A stretch of 64,000 nt of DNA from Coleofasciculus sp. FACHB-T130 (lineage in GTDB: Bacteria > Cyanobacteriota > Cyanobacteriia > Cyanobacteriales > FACHB-T130), in assembly GCF_014695375.1 (NCBI RefSeq), contig NZ_JACJOG010000027.1, positions 1-64,000 on the forward strand. The letters are read 5' to 3'. Both the position numbers and the translations under genes were made by a program. The stretch's first letter is position 1; each line of letters opens with the position of its first letter. The notes under the pieces are model-generated. The model ran no database searches. It was not told the DNA's origin and saw only the letters and a list, made by a program, of their open reading frames with translations. Shown here piece by piece: positions 33,262-43,267 of this stretch.

Positions 33262-36200
33262 ATGATCCCACAGCAACTGGTTCTCAAAAATTTCCTCAGC
33301 TACCGCGAGGCTACCTTAGAGTTTAGCGGTCTACATACCGCCTGTATTTGCGGTTCTAATGGTGCGGGTAAATCTTCCCTCTTGGAAGCGATCACCTGGA
33401 CGATTTGGGGTGAAAGCCGCGCTGCAACAGAAGATGATGTTATCCACGCCGGTGCTAAAGAAGTTCGCGTTGATTTCACCTTCCAATGCGATCGCCAAAC
33501 CTATCGCATCATTCGCACTCGCATCCGCGGACAAGGTGGATCGCTGGAATTTCAAGTCCAATCATCCGGCGATTTTCGCTCTTTAACCGGGCGCGGAATC
33601 CGGGCGACGCAGGAAGCGATCGTTCATCACCTGAAGCTGGATTACGACACGTTCGTGAATTCGGCTTATCTGCGTCAAGGACGGGCGGATGAGTTTATGC
33701 TCAAGCGTCCCAGCGAACGGAAAGAAATTCTCGCGGATTTACTGAAACTGTCTCAATATGAAGAATTGGCAGAACAGGCAAAGGATTTATCCCGCCAATT
33801 AAAAGGACAGGCGGAGCAATTGGATCAGAACTTGCAGACGATCAAGCAACAACTGCAACAAAAAGATGCGATCGCTCAACAACAACCGATACTGGAAACT
33901 CAACTAGCAGAATTACAGCAAACCCAAGCTGTTGACAATGAAAAAGTCCAAAGTTTGCTAGCAATCCAGCATCAGCGACAAACTTGGGAACAACAACTGA
34001 GCTTTGTTCGCCAGCAATATCAAAATCTCACAAAAGATTGCGATCGCTATCGCCAAGAAATTGCCACAACTCAACTGCAACAGCAACAATTAGAAGCTTT
34101 ACTGAATCAAAAAGACCAAATTACCGCTGGGTATGCTCACTACCAAGATTTGCAAACCCAGGAAGAAACGCTCACCGCTCAGTCACAAGCTTACCAAGAT
34201 GCCCAACAGCAACGGCAACAACTCCAACGACGGCTTGAGCAGCAAATTAACGAACTTAACCTGCAACTCCGACAAGCGCAAGGACAGCTAGAAGCGGTAC
34301 GGCAATCTAGGGCAGATATTCAGCAAATCCTCAGCCGCACCGAAGAAGTAGAAGCCGGATTAAAACAACTCCAAGAAGCGCGGGGTTATGTCAGTTATCT
34401 CGATCGGTTGCAGTTACAAGTCGCCCCCTTGGTGCAACGTCGCGGACAAGTGCAGATGGAACTCGATCGCTCTCAAGCGCGATTATCTGCCAGATTAGAA
34501 GAACTTCGCAAATCTGCCGCCCAGTTGCAAGACAGGCAAAAACGCTTACCTCAATTGCAACAACAATTACAACAAGTTCAAAGTCAAATTCAGCAACTTG
34601 ACAAAAAGCGCGTCTATCAGGAACGGGTGCAGGAGAAGGAACTGCAACAGCGGAGTTCTCGCGATCGCCTTCAGGCGGCTCAAAAAGAATGCGAAACTAA
34701 ACTGGCAGAAATCGACCAAAAACTGCAACTGATCCAGACGCCAAATGCCAGTTGTCCTTTATGCGATCGCCCTCTTGACGAACACCACTGGCAGCTAGTG
34801 GTGCAAAAAACCCACGATCAGCAACAAGGAATTCAAGATCAATTCTGGGATGTAGAGGGGCTACTCGCGGTCTGTGAGTACCAGCTACAGGGGTTGCGGA
34901 AGGAAATTACTGAAATTGCCCAAGCATTGGCAAACTACGATTCCTTGCGCGAACAACGGGGACAGTTAGCCGCAGAAAGTTCCGCTATGGCTGAAATCCA
35001 GACGCGCCTGCAACAAATTGAGGTAGAAAAGCAACAAATTGAGCGATCGCTTTCCTCCGGTAACTATGCACCCGATCGACAAGAAGAACTGCGCCACCTT
35101 GAGCAACAGTTGCAACAACTTAACTACAATGAGCAAGATCATGCCCTCGCCAGAGGTGAGGTAGAGCGCTGGCGCTGGGCAGAAATTAAGCAAGCAGAAG
35201 TTAAACAAGCGCAGCGGCGTCAGGCTCAGATAGACGCTCAGATGCCAGAATTGGTGGCGAAAATTGCGAATCTGCAATCGCAAATGCAACAACTGCAAGT
35301 GAATTCGGAATTATCGCGGCAGATTGAAGCACTCGATCGAGAAATGGCGGAAATTGGTTACGAGCGATCGCAGCACGACGCTCTCAGAACCGCTTTACGC
35401 AAGTCTCAGTCGTGGCAAGTCCGCTATCAGGAACTTGCTTCCGCGCAACAGCAATATCCTTCTTTATTAAAACGATCGCAAGATTTGGAGCAATCGTTGC
35501 AAATGCGATCGCAAGATTTGCAACAGATGACGACTCAGATAGATACCATCGTTCGCCAGTTGCAACAAACACCCGATACGAAAGCCGAAATTACAACGAT
35601 TGAACAGCAGATACAGCGGCGGCGTCTGCAACTCGACGAGAAGCAACGCCAGTTAGGAAGCTTGCAACAACAACAACATTATCTAGAAACGCTTCAAACT
35701 CAGCATGACGCACTCACCGCTCAACACGCAAAGGTGCGACAGCAATATCGCGTTTACCAGGAATTAGGGCAAGCTTTTGGCAAAAATGGCATCCAGACTC
35801 TGATGATTGAGAATATTCTGCCTCAATTGGAAGCAGAAACGAATACTCTCCTCTCTCGGCTTAGTGGGAACCAGTTACACGTACAGTTTGTTACTCAGAA
35901 AGCAGGGCGGAGTGGACGCTCTGCAAAAAAAGCTAGCAAAATGATTGACACTTTAGATATTTTAATTGCCGATGCTCGCGGCACCCGCCCTTATGAAACT
36001 TATTCTGGCGGGGAAGCGTTTCGGATTAACTTTGCGATTCGTCTAGCTTTAGCGAAATTGTTGGCGCAGCGTGCGGGAACGGCATTGCAAATGCTGATTA
36101 TCGATGAGGGATTTGGCACCCAAGATGCGGAAGGATGCGATCGCTTGATTGCCGCAATTAATGCGATCGCGCCTGACTTCGCCTGCATCCTCACCGTCAC

Positions 36201-36288
36201 TCATATGCCGCAGTTCAAAGAAGCCTTCCAAACTCGGATTGAAGTTTATAAAACCCCCAGCGGTTCTCACTTGAGCTTGGTGCTGTAG
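33262..36288 (+). CDS. sbcC: SbcC/Rad50-type exonuclease ATPase subunit
   Basis: 1008 residues. The N-terminal ATPase half has Walker A GSNGAGKSS (31-39). Long Gln-rich coiled coils flank the zinc hook CPLCDRP (C497, C500). The C-terminal half has the ABC signature YSGGEAFR (about 914) and Walker B LIIDEGFGTQD (about 944). With SbcD it forms a complex that cleaves hairpins and DNA ends in repair. No sbcD is in this window. The ATG at 33262 lacks a strong ribosome site. The sequence is full length for cyanobacteria. Confidence 0.92.
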   Translation: MIPQQLVLKNFLSYREATLEFSGLHTACICGSNGAGKSSLLEAITWTIWGESRAATEDDVIHAGAKEVRVDFTFQCDRQTYRIIRTRIRGQGGSLEFQVQSSGDFRSLTGRGIRATQEAIVHHLKLDYDTFVNSAYLRQGRADEFMLKRPSERKEILADLLKLSQYEELAEQAKDLSRQLKGQAEQLDQNLQTIKQQLQQKDAIAQQQPILETQLAELQQTQAVDNEKVQSLLAIQHQRQTWEQQLSFVRQQYQNLTKDCDRYRQEIATTQLQQQQLEALLNQKDQITAGYAHYQDLQTQEETLTAQSQAYQDAQQQRQQLQRRLEQQINELNLQLRQAQGQLEAVRQSRADIQQILSRTEEVEAGLKQLQEARGYVSYLDRLQLQVAPLVQRRGQVQMELDRSQARLSARLEELRKSAAQLQDRQKRLPQLQQQLQQVQSQIQQLDKKRVYQERVQEKELQQRSSRDRLQAAQKECETKLAEIDQKLQLIQTPNASCPLCDRPLDEHHWQLVVQKTHDQQQGIQDQFWDVEGLLAVCEYQLQGLRKEITEIAQALANYDSLREQRGQLAAESSAMAEIQTRLQQIEVEKQQIERSLSSGNYAPDRQEELRHLEQQLQQLNYNEQDHALARGEVERWRWAEIKQAEVKQAQRRQAQIDAQMPELVAKIANLQSQMQQLQVNSELSRQIEALDREMAEIGYERSQHDALRTALRKSQSWQVRYQELASAQQQYPSLLKRSQDLEQSLQMRSQDLQQMTTQIDTIVRQLQQTPDTKAEITTIEQQIQRRRLQLDEKQRQLGSLQQQQHYLETLQTQHDALTAQHAKVRQQYRVYQELGQAFGKNGIQTLMIENILPQLEAETNTLLSRLSGNQLHVQFVTQKAGRSGRSAKKASKMIDTLDILIADARGTRPYETYSGGEAFRINFAIRLALAKLLAQRAGTALQMLIIDEGFGTQDAEGCDRLIAAINAIAPDFACILTVTHMPQFKEAFQTRIEVYKTPSGSHLSLVL

Positions 36289-36567
36289 GAACTTAGCCCT
36301 CTAATCGCGTTCCCTACAGTGTAGAAGTTGGCAGAACTCTCCCCAAACCCCTCTCCGAAGCAGAGCGAAGCTTTGAAGATGGCTGGAGGGTTAGGTAAGT
36401 GCAACCCGAACCCTAATGTTCGGACTTCTCACCCTAGTTCACCCACTCAGGCGATACCCATCGCTCCGGGGAACGCTACGATCGAAGTAAGAGGAAAGAA
36501 AAACCCAACAGCATCTTCCTCCAGGCTGAATTTTCAGCCATTCTTCTCACTCCTAAGGGAGGACTTA

Positions 36568-37290
36568 ATGATTCGATTTCTGGTTAGCGTGCTTGTGTTC
36601 GTGATCGACACGCTTTATCGCGATCGCCCTTATCAGCGCTTCTACGTGCTAGAAACAGTGGCTCGCGTCCCCTATTTTTCCTTCCTATCAGTTTTACACC
36701 TTTACGAAACCCTCGGTTGGTGGCGAAAAGCGGACTGGCTCAAGGTTCACTTCGCTGAATCTTGGAATGAAATGCACCACCTGCTGATTATGGAATCGTT
36801 AGGGGGAAACCAACATTGGAGCGATCGCTTCCTTGCCCAAACCACAGCCCTCTTCTACTACTGGGTAGTCGTAGGACTTTACATCGCGTCGCCCCGCACC
36901 GCCTATAACTTCATGGAAATGGTGGAAGAACACGCCCATCATACCTACGACGCCTTCTTGCGCGAGCATGAAGCCGAATTGAAAACCAAACCCGCGCCCC
37001 AAGTTGCGATCAACTACTACCGGAACGGCGATCTCTACCTATTTGATGAATTTCAAACCGGCGTAGTCCCCGAATCTCGCCGCCCTGCGGTTGATAACCT
37101 CTATGACGTTTTCGTCAACATCCGGGATGACGAAGGCGAACACGTCAAAACCATGATGGCGTGTCAAAAAGCGGATGCTCAGAAAACCTTTAAGAGTCCC
37201 CACTCTCTCCCTTATTCGGAACAGCAGGTTGTACTGCCTCTAGTGACAGACGCTGAGCTTGAGCGCGAGTTAGCTGATTCTCCCTTTTAA
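36568..37290 (+). CDS. Plastoquinol terminal oxidase (alternative oxidase family)
   Basis: 240 residues from the ATG at 36568, which has AAGGGAGGA just upstream; the longer frame is low-quality sequence. Diiron ligands are placed as in alternative oxidases: E29, EMHH (68-71), EEHAHH (120-125) and EGEH (189-192). Conserved LETVARVPYF and the ESLGG helix segment are present. The enzyme oxidises plastoquinol with oxygen as a safety valve for the photosynthetic chain. It is membrane associated. It stands alone with its own promoter. Confidence 0.9.
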   Translation: MIRFLVSVLVFVIDTLYRDRPYQRFYVLETVARVPYFSFLSVLHLYETLGWWRKADWLKVHFAESWNEMHHLLIMESLGGNQHWSDRFLAQTTALFYYWVVVGLYIASPRTAYNFMEMVEEHAHHTYDAFLREHEAELKTKPAPQVAINYYRNGDLYLFDEFQTGVVPESRRPAVDNLYDVFVNIRDDEGEHVKTMMACQKADAQKTFKSPHSLPYSEQQVVLPLVTDAELERELADSPF

Positions 37291-37464
37291 GTAGTAGTTA
37301 ATTGGCTATTCTCTTGCTTGCTAGGCGCTGCTAGAGCATTAGTAGCGGAATTTTAAAGAACCCCGCCCCAAACCTTCCCGCTGGGGTGGAGTTCTTTAAT
37401 TTGCATTTTTTAAAAGGCTGAAGATGCTCTCGATTTTTTGAGCTAACACGCACACAGTTGAGCA

Positions 37465-37626
37465 TTATTCCCCAAAACACCAGGCAAAAAAGATCAAGAT
37501 CCCTACCATCATCAACCAGTGGGGGATTGATACTAAATTCAAAATGCTCAAAGGAAATAACACTAAAACTTCCGAGAAGAACCAGCTGGTGACAAACAGC
37601 AGCATCATCAAGATAACGAGGGGCAC
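37465..37626 (-). CDS. Small membrane protein
   Basis: 53 residues from a GTG at 37626, chosen because AGGAGG lies four bases upstream; an upstream GTG gives 79 residues but no site. Two hydrophobic segments (LLFVTSWFFSEVLVLF and WLMMVGILIFFAWCF) are joined by a short NLVSIPH turn. It resembles conserved small cyanobacterial membrane proteins, from memory. Function unknown. Confidence 0.45.
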   Translation of the reverse strand: MPLVILMMLLFVTSWFFSEVLVLFPLSILNLVSIPHWLMMVGILIFFAWCFGE

Positions 37627-37818
37627 ACAACCTCCTACAAAATAGGGCAACAAAATACTGCAACAAAAAATTGGTGATTCATGTGGCAGACATACATCTG
37701 GCACCTATACTGCCCATAGAGAGAACCGTTTTGATTACAACTATAAGTAGGCTTATCTATATTCCGTACTCATCTACGGAGAGAAAATAAATACCGTAGT
37801 TGAGAAGAGGTACTTGCC

Positions 37819-38280
37819 ATGCAATTTAGGCGTTTTGGAATTCTAGCTTTACTGACCGTTTTCAGCGCTACAGCCGTTTTAGCAAAAGAAGCAAATTTTG
37901 ACCGTTTGATTGTTGATGGAAGTGGCAAGGCATCTGTGACTGGTTATACCAGCGGAGCATTCTCCCTGTCAGCGATCGCGAATCGCGATCGCCAGAACAA
38001 CCCCTGTATTGGTTATGGGGGCGACGAAACTCCCGACCATATCATGGTGGTGAAGAAAGGTTTCCCCAATCTGACAGTAAAAGTAAATACTGGAGGCAAG
38101 GACAGCACTCTAGTCATCAAGGGGCCTGATGGTACCATTCGCTGTGGCGATGACACGGGTTCCAACAAAGATGCGAGTATCACAGACTCAGACTGGAAAT
38201 CAGGCAACTATAGTATTTGGGTAGGTTCCATCAAAGAGCGGCAAAGATGGGATTATACGCTTTCTGTGCAACCAGAATAG
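37819..38280 (+). CDS. Exported PPC-like domain protein
   Basis: 153 residues. A signal peptide ends at VLAKEA (about 23). The mature part is a beta-sandwich-like domain with two Cys (PCIGYGG, IRCGDDTG), LTVKVNTGG, STLVIKGPDGTI and GNYSIWVGSI. This matches the pattern of small exported pre-peptidase C-terminal-type proteins found in cyanobacteria. GAAGAGG precedes the ATG. Function unknown. Confidence 0.65.
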   Translation: MQFRRFGILALLTVFSATAVLAKEANFDRLIVDGSGKASVTGYTSGAFSLSAIANRDRQNNPCIGYGGDETPDHIMVVKKGFPNLTVKVNTGGKDSTLVIKGPDGTIRCGDDTGSNKDASITDSDWKSGNYSIWVGSIKERQRWDYTLSVQPE

Positions 38281-38310
38281 AACCCCAGATTTTTTAGATG
38301 ATTTAGAGTC

Positions 38311-38328
38311 TAAGTCTTGACCTGTCAT
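38311..38328 (+). promoter_or_regulatory. TAAGTCTTGACCTG-CAT motif, copy 1
   Basis: An 18-base motif shared 17 of 18 with 43587-43604. It contains TTGACC, a -35-like hexamer, and lies upstream of cysE. The second copy lies upstream of the RRM gene. Confidence 0.35.
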
Positions 38329-38443
38329 CATTCTCACACCGCCATCCAAAATTTAAAACTTCGGTGCGGTTCCCCTACCTTAGAAACTCACTCGGAACGA
38401 TATGATAGTGAGTGGTCTGTAGTGCCAAAATGGATATCCACTC

Positions 38444-39205
38444 GTGCTATCTACGCTTCTAGCTGACTTTCGCATCATCTTCGAGCGCGATCCAGCAGCC
38501 CGTAACTGGCTGGAGGTTTTATTTTGCTATCCCGGTTTGCAAGCGCTGCTATTTCATCGCCTTGCACACTGGCTAAGACTACTGGGAATCCCCTTCATCC
38601 CCCGGTTGATTTCCCACTTAGCTCGCTTTTTTACCGGCATTGAAATCCACCCTGGTGCCGTAATCGGGCGGGGCGTTTTTATTGACCACGGCATGGGTGT
38701 GGTAATTGGTGAAACCGCCATTGTGGGAGATTATGCTCTGATCTATCAGGGCGTTACGCTAGGCGGTACTGGGAAAGAAAGTGGCAAGCGTCACCCTACC
38801 TTGGGGGAAAATGTCGTAGTCGGTGCTGGTGCCAAAGTTCTCGGCAATCTTCAAATCGGCAATAATGTCCGCATTGGTGCTGGCTCGGTTGTATTGCGCG
38901 ATGTTCCTTCGGATTGTACGGTAGTAGGCGTTCCGGGTCGGATTCTTTATCGTTCCGGCGTCCGCGTGAATCCCTTAGAACATGGAAGCCTTCCCGATTC
39001 TGAGGCTGCGGTAATTCGGGCTTTGGTTGACCGTCTGGAAGCACTAGAACAACAGGTACAAGAGTTACAACAACCGGCTCATGCCTCAATGCCTGTTCCC
39101 TTAGGAGCCGGACATCATGTATCGGATATCCCAGCCGCCGCCGCACCCAGTTGTCGTGTGCAAGATGGATTGATCCGGCAATTCTTAGATGGTTCTGGGA
39201 TTTGA
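38444..39205 (+). CDS. cysE: Serine O-acetyltransferase
   Basis: 253 residues with a GTG start. An N-terminal helical part ([27 protein letters not shown]) precedes the left-handed beta-helix ([49 protein letters not shown]). The enzyme makes O-acetylserine for cysteine synthesis. A Gln/Ala-rich C-terminal extension (about 200-253) is usual in cyanobacteria. Feedback control by cysteine is known for the family and not shown here. Confidence 0.92.
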   Translation: MLSTLLADFRIIFERDPAARNWLEVLFCYPGLQALLFHRLAHWLRLLGIPFIPRLISHLARFFTGIEIHPGAVIGRGVFIDHGMGVVIGETAIVGDYALIYQGVTLGGTGKESGKRHPTLGENVVVGAGAKVLGNLQIGNNVRIGAGSVVLRDVPSDCTVVGVPGRILYRSGVRVNPLEHGSLPDSEAAVIRALVDRLEALEQQVQELQQPAHASMPVPLGAGHHVSDIPAAAAPSCRVQDGLIRQFLDGSGI

Positions 39206-39267
39206 ATAATTAAAAATTAGGAATTAAAAATGGAATTTCTCAATTTGGAATTTTGCGTTTTTAATTC

Positions 39268-39855
39268 TTACGGATTTACGGCTTGAATAGACCAAGCTTG
39301 AGAACTATCGAGGCGATAAAGACATCGGTTTTGGGGATCGCCTCGCAACTCCAAATGATCGACCTGTACGGGTTCTAGTAGTAGGAGACAAAAACTCTCT
39401 AGCGGCTTTTGGGGGTCGGGTGGCGGCGGAGAAAAAGTGCTGACATCGGCTCTCCTTTCTCTGGGATGGGGCCAACCAAATTGCAGGCGAGCGGCGTCGG
39501 AAAGGTCTTGCCAAGACACCTGACGCGCTTGCTGGAGCAGAGAATCAGGATAATTGGCTCCTACCAGCGTCAGCGTCCCAGCGAGGCGAAATTGTTCGCG
39601 AGTGGTGGTAAAGTACCAGCAAGCTTCTGCCCAAGGGTGATGCTCGATTTGATCGGCTTTCTGGCTGCGAGAATCGGTGACAAATTTTAATTGGTTGGTA
39701 TTGTCTAAAAATCCCCGAAAGACGAGCGTGCGGTTAGCAGGACGCCCATCAGCCTGGATGGTGGCTAGCTGTAAGTAGCGAGAATGGGGTTCGCTACGGT
39801 TACGGTGTAGGGCACCCGAAAGAAGCGATCGCCAGGGAGCAAGCATCATCGTCAA
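39268..39855 (-). CDS. Pyridoxamine 5'-phosphate oxidase-like flavoprotein (Alr4036 type)
   Basis: 195 residues. The FMN-binding split barrel is recognisable by YLQLATIQADGRPANRTLVFRGF, FVTDSRSQKADQI, and WAEACWYFTTTREQFRLAG. The C-terminal part has FCLLLLEPVQVDHLEL. Proteins of this cyanobacterial and plant subgroup are probably flavin-dependent oxidases or oxidoreductases; the substrate is unknown. It is divergent from the nrdJ region. Confidence 0.85.
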   Translation of the reverse strand: MTMMLAPWRSLLSGALHRNRSEPHSRYLQLATIQADGRPANRTLVFRGFLDNTNQLKFVTDSRSQKADQIEHHPWAEACWYFTTTREQFRLAGTLTLVGANYPDSLLQQARQVSWQDLSDAARLQFGWPHPRERRADVSTFSPPPPDPQKPLESFCLLLLEPVQVDHLELRGDPQNRCLYRLDSSQAWSIQAVNP

Positions 39856-40378
39856 GAGTTCATCCCCATTACCAATTACCCATTTTCCAAAATATCAGTT
39901 TAGTATCTTGAGTTGTTTAATTGCCGTTTCCTAGCGCTCCTTTAACGGATCTGGGAAAATTAACGCGATCGCAATCTGGTAACTTTGCGACTTGCTGCCC
40001 TCCGAATTTGATGAGCCAAATGACTGCGACAGGGAGTATTTGTAACTGGGAAGATCCTGTCTGTTGCGCTCGTGAAATAAGTTTGCTGTTGAACGTTTGC
40101 ACCGCCTCTCAAAAAGGCAATTGAAAGCAAGACAGTAATCTCAAACGATGGGAAAGGGCGGCTGACAATCGCCCTTAATTTTTGCCTTTTGACGCTCTTG
40201 TAACTATTACGACTGTGACCAATTGAGCCGCTCAATGGGATATTTTACTGTACCAATTTTATCTAGAAAGCCACACGGATAGCGCAATTTCCTCGATTTT
40301 TCAAGCTTTGACCCCATATCTGCGATCGCGTATAGTAAGTGATCTGTGAATTTTCCCAAAACCAATCAGACTTGACCT
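39856..40378. other. Intergenic region before nrdJ
   Basis: About 520 bases without a convincing gene. A plus-strand frame at 39921-40124 starts at TTG without a ribosome site and has a poor protein pattern. A good intrinsic terminator at 40154 implies that some short plus-strand transcript ends here. No cobalamin riboswitch motif was recognised. Confidence 0.5.
40154..40190 (+). terminator. Orphan intrinsic terminator
   Basis: AAGGGCG pairs with CGCCCTT over a nine-base loop, followed by AATTTTTGCCTTTT. No coding gene ends just upstream. Confidence 0.65.
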
Positions 40379-41602
40379 ATGGTTCGAGAGCTTGAGCGAG
40401 TAATCCAGACGAGCCGGTTTCCTGAAACGGCACCGGCTGCGAATCCTGTATTTTTTAGGACGTACAGCCGTCGCACCCAATCGGGGCGCGAGACTTGGGA
40501 TGAAGTGTGCGATCGCACGATTAGGGCGTTGACGAAGCTTGGCAAGCTCACCCCTAAAGAAGCTGACACGATCGATCGCATGCAGCGCCAGATGAAAGCT
40601 CTTGCCTCTGGACGTTGGCTCTGGGTGGGCGGCAGCGAGTGGATTGAAAGACCCGAAAACTTCTCAGGAGCCTACAACTGCACCAGCACCAATGTAGTAG
40701 ACTGGCGTGCCTTCGGTCTGATGATGGATTTGGCAATGATGGGGTGTGGCACTGGAGCCGTTCTCGAACCAAAATACATTAATCAACTGCCACAAATTCG
40801 CAATCGCCTTGTGGTGACGGTACAAGGTGAGATTGGCTCTACTCCTGCGTTGCAGCGCCGCGAACTGACAGAAGTGAAAGTAGAGGGCGAAAAAGTCAAA
40901 ATTTACGTCGGAGACAGTCGCCAAGGCTGGGTTAAGTCTTATCAAACTTTGCTGGAATTATCGAGCGATGAGCGCTTCACAGCAGAAGTACAGGTATCCA
41001 TCGACCTCAGCGATGTCCGAGCAGCTGGAGAACCCCTCAAAGGCTTTGGTGGCGTTGCCAATCCGGTGAAGTTGTCAGGTCTTTACGAACGTTGCGCGTC
41101 AATTTTAAATAAAGCTCTAGGAAGGCGTCTGAATTCGGTTGAGTGCTGTTTATTAATAGATGAAGCCGCCGTTGTCGTGGTTGCTGGCAACGTCAGGCGC
41201 TCAGCTGGAATGAGGCAAGGTTCTAGCGATGATGAAAAATTTGCCGACGCGAAAGGCAATCTTTGGCAGCAAGATGAAAACGGCAACTGGCGCATCGATC
41301 CAGAACGGGATGCGCTTCGCATGGCAAATCACACTAGAGTTTTTCACCACAAACCCACTCTAGAAGAATGCCTTGCCTCTGTTCGTCAGCAGCATTATTC
41401 CGGGGAAGGCGCAATTCAATGGGCAGGAGAAGCAGTAGCAAGAGCCAACTGCGATCTATTAGAAACCCCTGAGCTGAAAACTGATTTTCTGCAAGCTTAT
41501 AGTCAAGGTAGCGCTGAACAGTGGTTAGGAGAACACTACCCCCACCTATCTCCTGATGAGATAGAGCATCGATTAGCTCGTGTTGGTTTGAATCCTTGCG
41601 GT
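40379..41602 (+). CDS. nrdJ: Class II ribonucleotide reductase, exon 1
   Basis: First 408 codons of the adenosylcobalamin-dependent ribonucleotide reductase, which makes deoxyribonucleotides. The first redox cysteine is in YNCTSTN (C101), followed by MGCGTGAVLEP. The exon ends in the catalytic NPCG (C407, G408). Read without splicing, the frame runs into a stop 21 bases into the intron. The intron sits immediately after the GGT codon, and the protein resumes with EIIGSNFHCNLSE, exactly as in uninterrupted homologues. The joined protein is 764 residues, of normal length. Confidence 0.92.
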
Positions 41603-41852
41603 AGCTTAGATTTTGCCGCCTAACCTGGGAACAGGTTAGATAGTCAGAGGGTGAATTGCTGGAAGCCTAAACACCCAAAAAGGTGCAAGGTAATCAGCAG
41701 CCAAGCTCCAGATGTAAGGCAGGTAGCCCCAGAGCTGGAGAAGGTTCAGAGACTAGACCTGCGGGAAACCAATAATGGTCAGATAGCGCCCTCCACCTAG
41801 ACCAGGTGAAGATATAGTCCGAGACCACTAGAAATAGTGGATAACAAAACTG
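41603..41852 (+). ncRNA. Group I intron in nrdJ (250 nt)
   Basis: The 5' splice site follows U41602 (end of GGT); the intron ends in G41852. P1 is formed by the exon end GCGGU with internal guide GCCGC (41615-41619), with the U-G wobble at the cleavage site. P2 is CUAACCUG/CAGGUUAG (about 41619-41640). P4-P6 is consistent with UUGCUGG and AAUCAGCAGCC. P7 pairs GACUA (41751-41755) with UAGUC (41815-41819), within the conserved AAGAUAUAGUCC box. P9 is CCACUA-GAAA-UAGUGG (41825-41840). No open reading frame is present. The landmarks are seen directly; self-splicing is inferred from the class. Confidence 0.93.
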
Positions 41853-42923
41853 GAAATCATCGGCTCAAACTTCCACTGCAACCTTTCGGAGGTTCATCTC
41901 AATCAAATTGACCCACATAACTATAAAGAACAAGAGGAAGCTTTCACGGCTGGAGCATTATCAGTCGCCTCGCTGCTCAATCACGAATTTGTCGAAGAAC
42001 GCTATCGAAAGTCACGGGAACTCGATCCAATTGTGGGAGTTTCTTTCACAGGATTATTTGATTTCTTTGTGAATGCCTTTGGTGTAGATTGGTTGCGCTG
42101 GTGGGAAGCAGGGAGACCGGAAACAGAGGCAGGACTAAGCTTTAAGAAACAGGAGCAGGAATATCTGACGCGCTGGCGGGAAACGGTGCATCAAGTGGTA
42201 TGGGATTATTGCGATCGCCACGGCATCAAACGCCCCAACCGCTGCACCACGGTTCAGCCTTCCGGGACAAAATCCTTGCTGACAGGCGCTTCACCGGGCT
42301 GGCATCCGCCAAAAGCTCAACGTTTTCTGCGCCGGATCACCTTCAGAAAGAATGACCCAGTTGCTCTGGCGTGTATTGACTACGGGTACAACGTGATTCC
42401 GTCTCAGTCTGATAAAGATGAAAACGGCAATCTCCTGAACGATCCCTTCGATCCCAGATGCTCGGAATGGCTGGTAGAAATCCCCGTTGCTGTCGCTTGG
42501 GCGGATTTACCGGGAGCCGATCAAATCGAGATTGGCAAGTTTAACGCGATCGCGCAAATGGATTTTTATATGCAAGTTCAAAAATTCTTTGTCCGTCACA
42601 ACACCTCCGCGACCATCGAGTTGCGCGAGAGCGAGATCGAAGCGTTAGGCACTCGGATTTACGAAGCAATCCGAGACGATCAGGGTTACATCTCAGCAGC
42701 GCTTCTAGCTCGCTTCGACGATCATCAGACGTTTCCGCGCTTGCCGTTTGAGCCAATCGCCAAAGAGCAGTATGAGCAGATAGTCCAGGAAGTCGAAAAG
42801 CGACGCCAGACCGAAAATTTTCATGCTGCCTTAAGTCGCTACGATTCAGGCTATTTGATGGAAGTCGGTCCCGCTGGGTGCGACTCGGATAAGTGCTTAT
42901 TCTCCGACCAAAAGTCTGGCTAG
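41853..42923 (+). CDS. nrdJ: Class II ribonucleotide reductase, exon 2
   Basis: Last 356 codons plus stop of the reductase, beginning GAA (E409). It contains FHCNLSEVHLNQIDP, the radical-domain stretch TVQPSGTKSLLTGASPGWHPP, and a C-terminal CDSDKC pair (redox cysteines). The frame continues from exon 1 after removing the 250-base intron. An internal ATG at 42033 would give only a fragment, so it is not a separate gene. Confidence 0.92.
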   Translation, partial: EIIGSNFHCNLSEVHLNQIDPHNYKEQEEAFTAGALSVASLLNHEFVEERYRKSRELDPIVGVSFTGLFDFFVNAFGVDWLRWWEAGRPETEAGLSFKKQEQEYLTRWRETVHQVVWDYCDRHGIKRPNRCTTVQPSGTKSLLTGASPGWHPPKAQRFLRRITFRKNDPVALACIDYGYNVIPSQSDKDENGNLLNDPFDPRCSEWLVEIPVAVAWADLPGADQIEIGKFNAIAQMDFYMQVQKFFVRHNTSATIELRESEIEALGTRIYEAIRDDQGYISAALLARFDDHQTFPRLPFEPIAKEQYEQIVQEVEKRRQTENFHAALSRYDSGYLMEVGPAGCDSDKCLFSDQKSG

Positions 42924-43045
42924 AGGCGTAAACCTTGTTTTTGGGAAGATGCGATCGCATCTTCCCATACCACTACCCGCAATCGGACACGCTACGATCG
43001 ACGGATAGACATCAGTTACTATCAGGCAGCAACAGGAGACTCTCA

Positions 43046-43267
43046 ATGTTTCTCGATGAACTAACCCCGCTCTTTAAAGAATTCACTCAGCACCCAGGCG
43101 CTTTCTTAGGCGGATTGGTTTCTGGTTTACTCCGCATCAACCTGAATGATGACCCCGTGAAAACCTGGCTTGACGGACAGGCAGGTGTAGCTCCTTCCCC
43201 TACAGCTTCTTCCAACGGCAGTGGTAACGGCAAAGGTAGTGGCCCACAGTCAATTTCTATTGACTAA
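43046..43267 (+). CDS. Conserved small hypothetical protein
   Basis: 73 residues from the ATG at 43046, with ACAGGAGAC upstream. The N-terminal LDELTPLFKEFTQHPGAFLGGLVSGLLRINLNDDPVKTWL is a well-formed helical domain and the tail is a Ser/Gly/Asn linker. Similar small proteins occur widely in cyanobacteria, from memory. Function unknown. It follows nrdJ by 120 bases. Confidence 0.6.
   Translation: MFLDELTPLFKEFTQHPGAFLGGLVSGLLRINLNDDPVKTWLDGQAGVAPSPTASSNGSGNGKGSGPQSISID

Noticed and set aside
39921-40124. Plus-strand frame of 67 codons before nrdJ
   Set aside because: TTG start, no ribosome site and irregular composition; kept only as part of the gap description.
41600-41660. Frameshift or nonsense mutation in nrdJ
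   Set aside because: The break coincides with complete group I intron landmarks and the frame resumes exactly, so splicing explains it better.
42033-42923. Separate 296-residue gene
   Set aside because: It is the 3' part of nrdJ exon 2; the frame extends upstream to the intron boundary.
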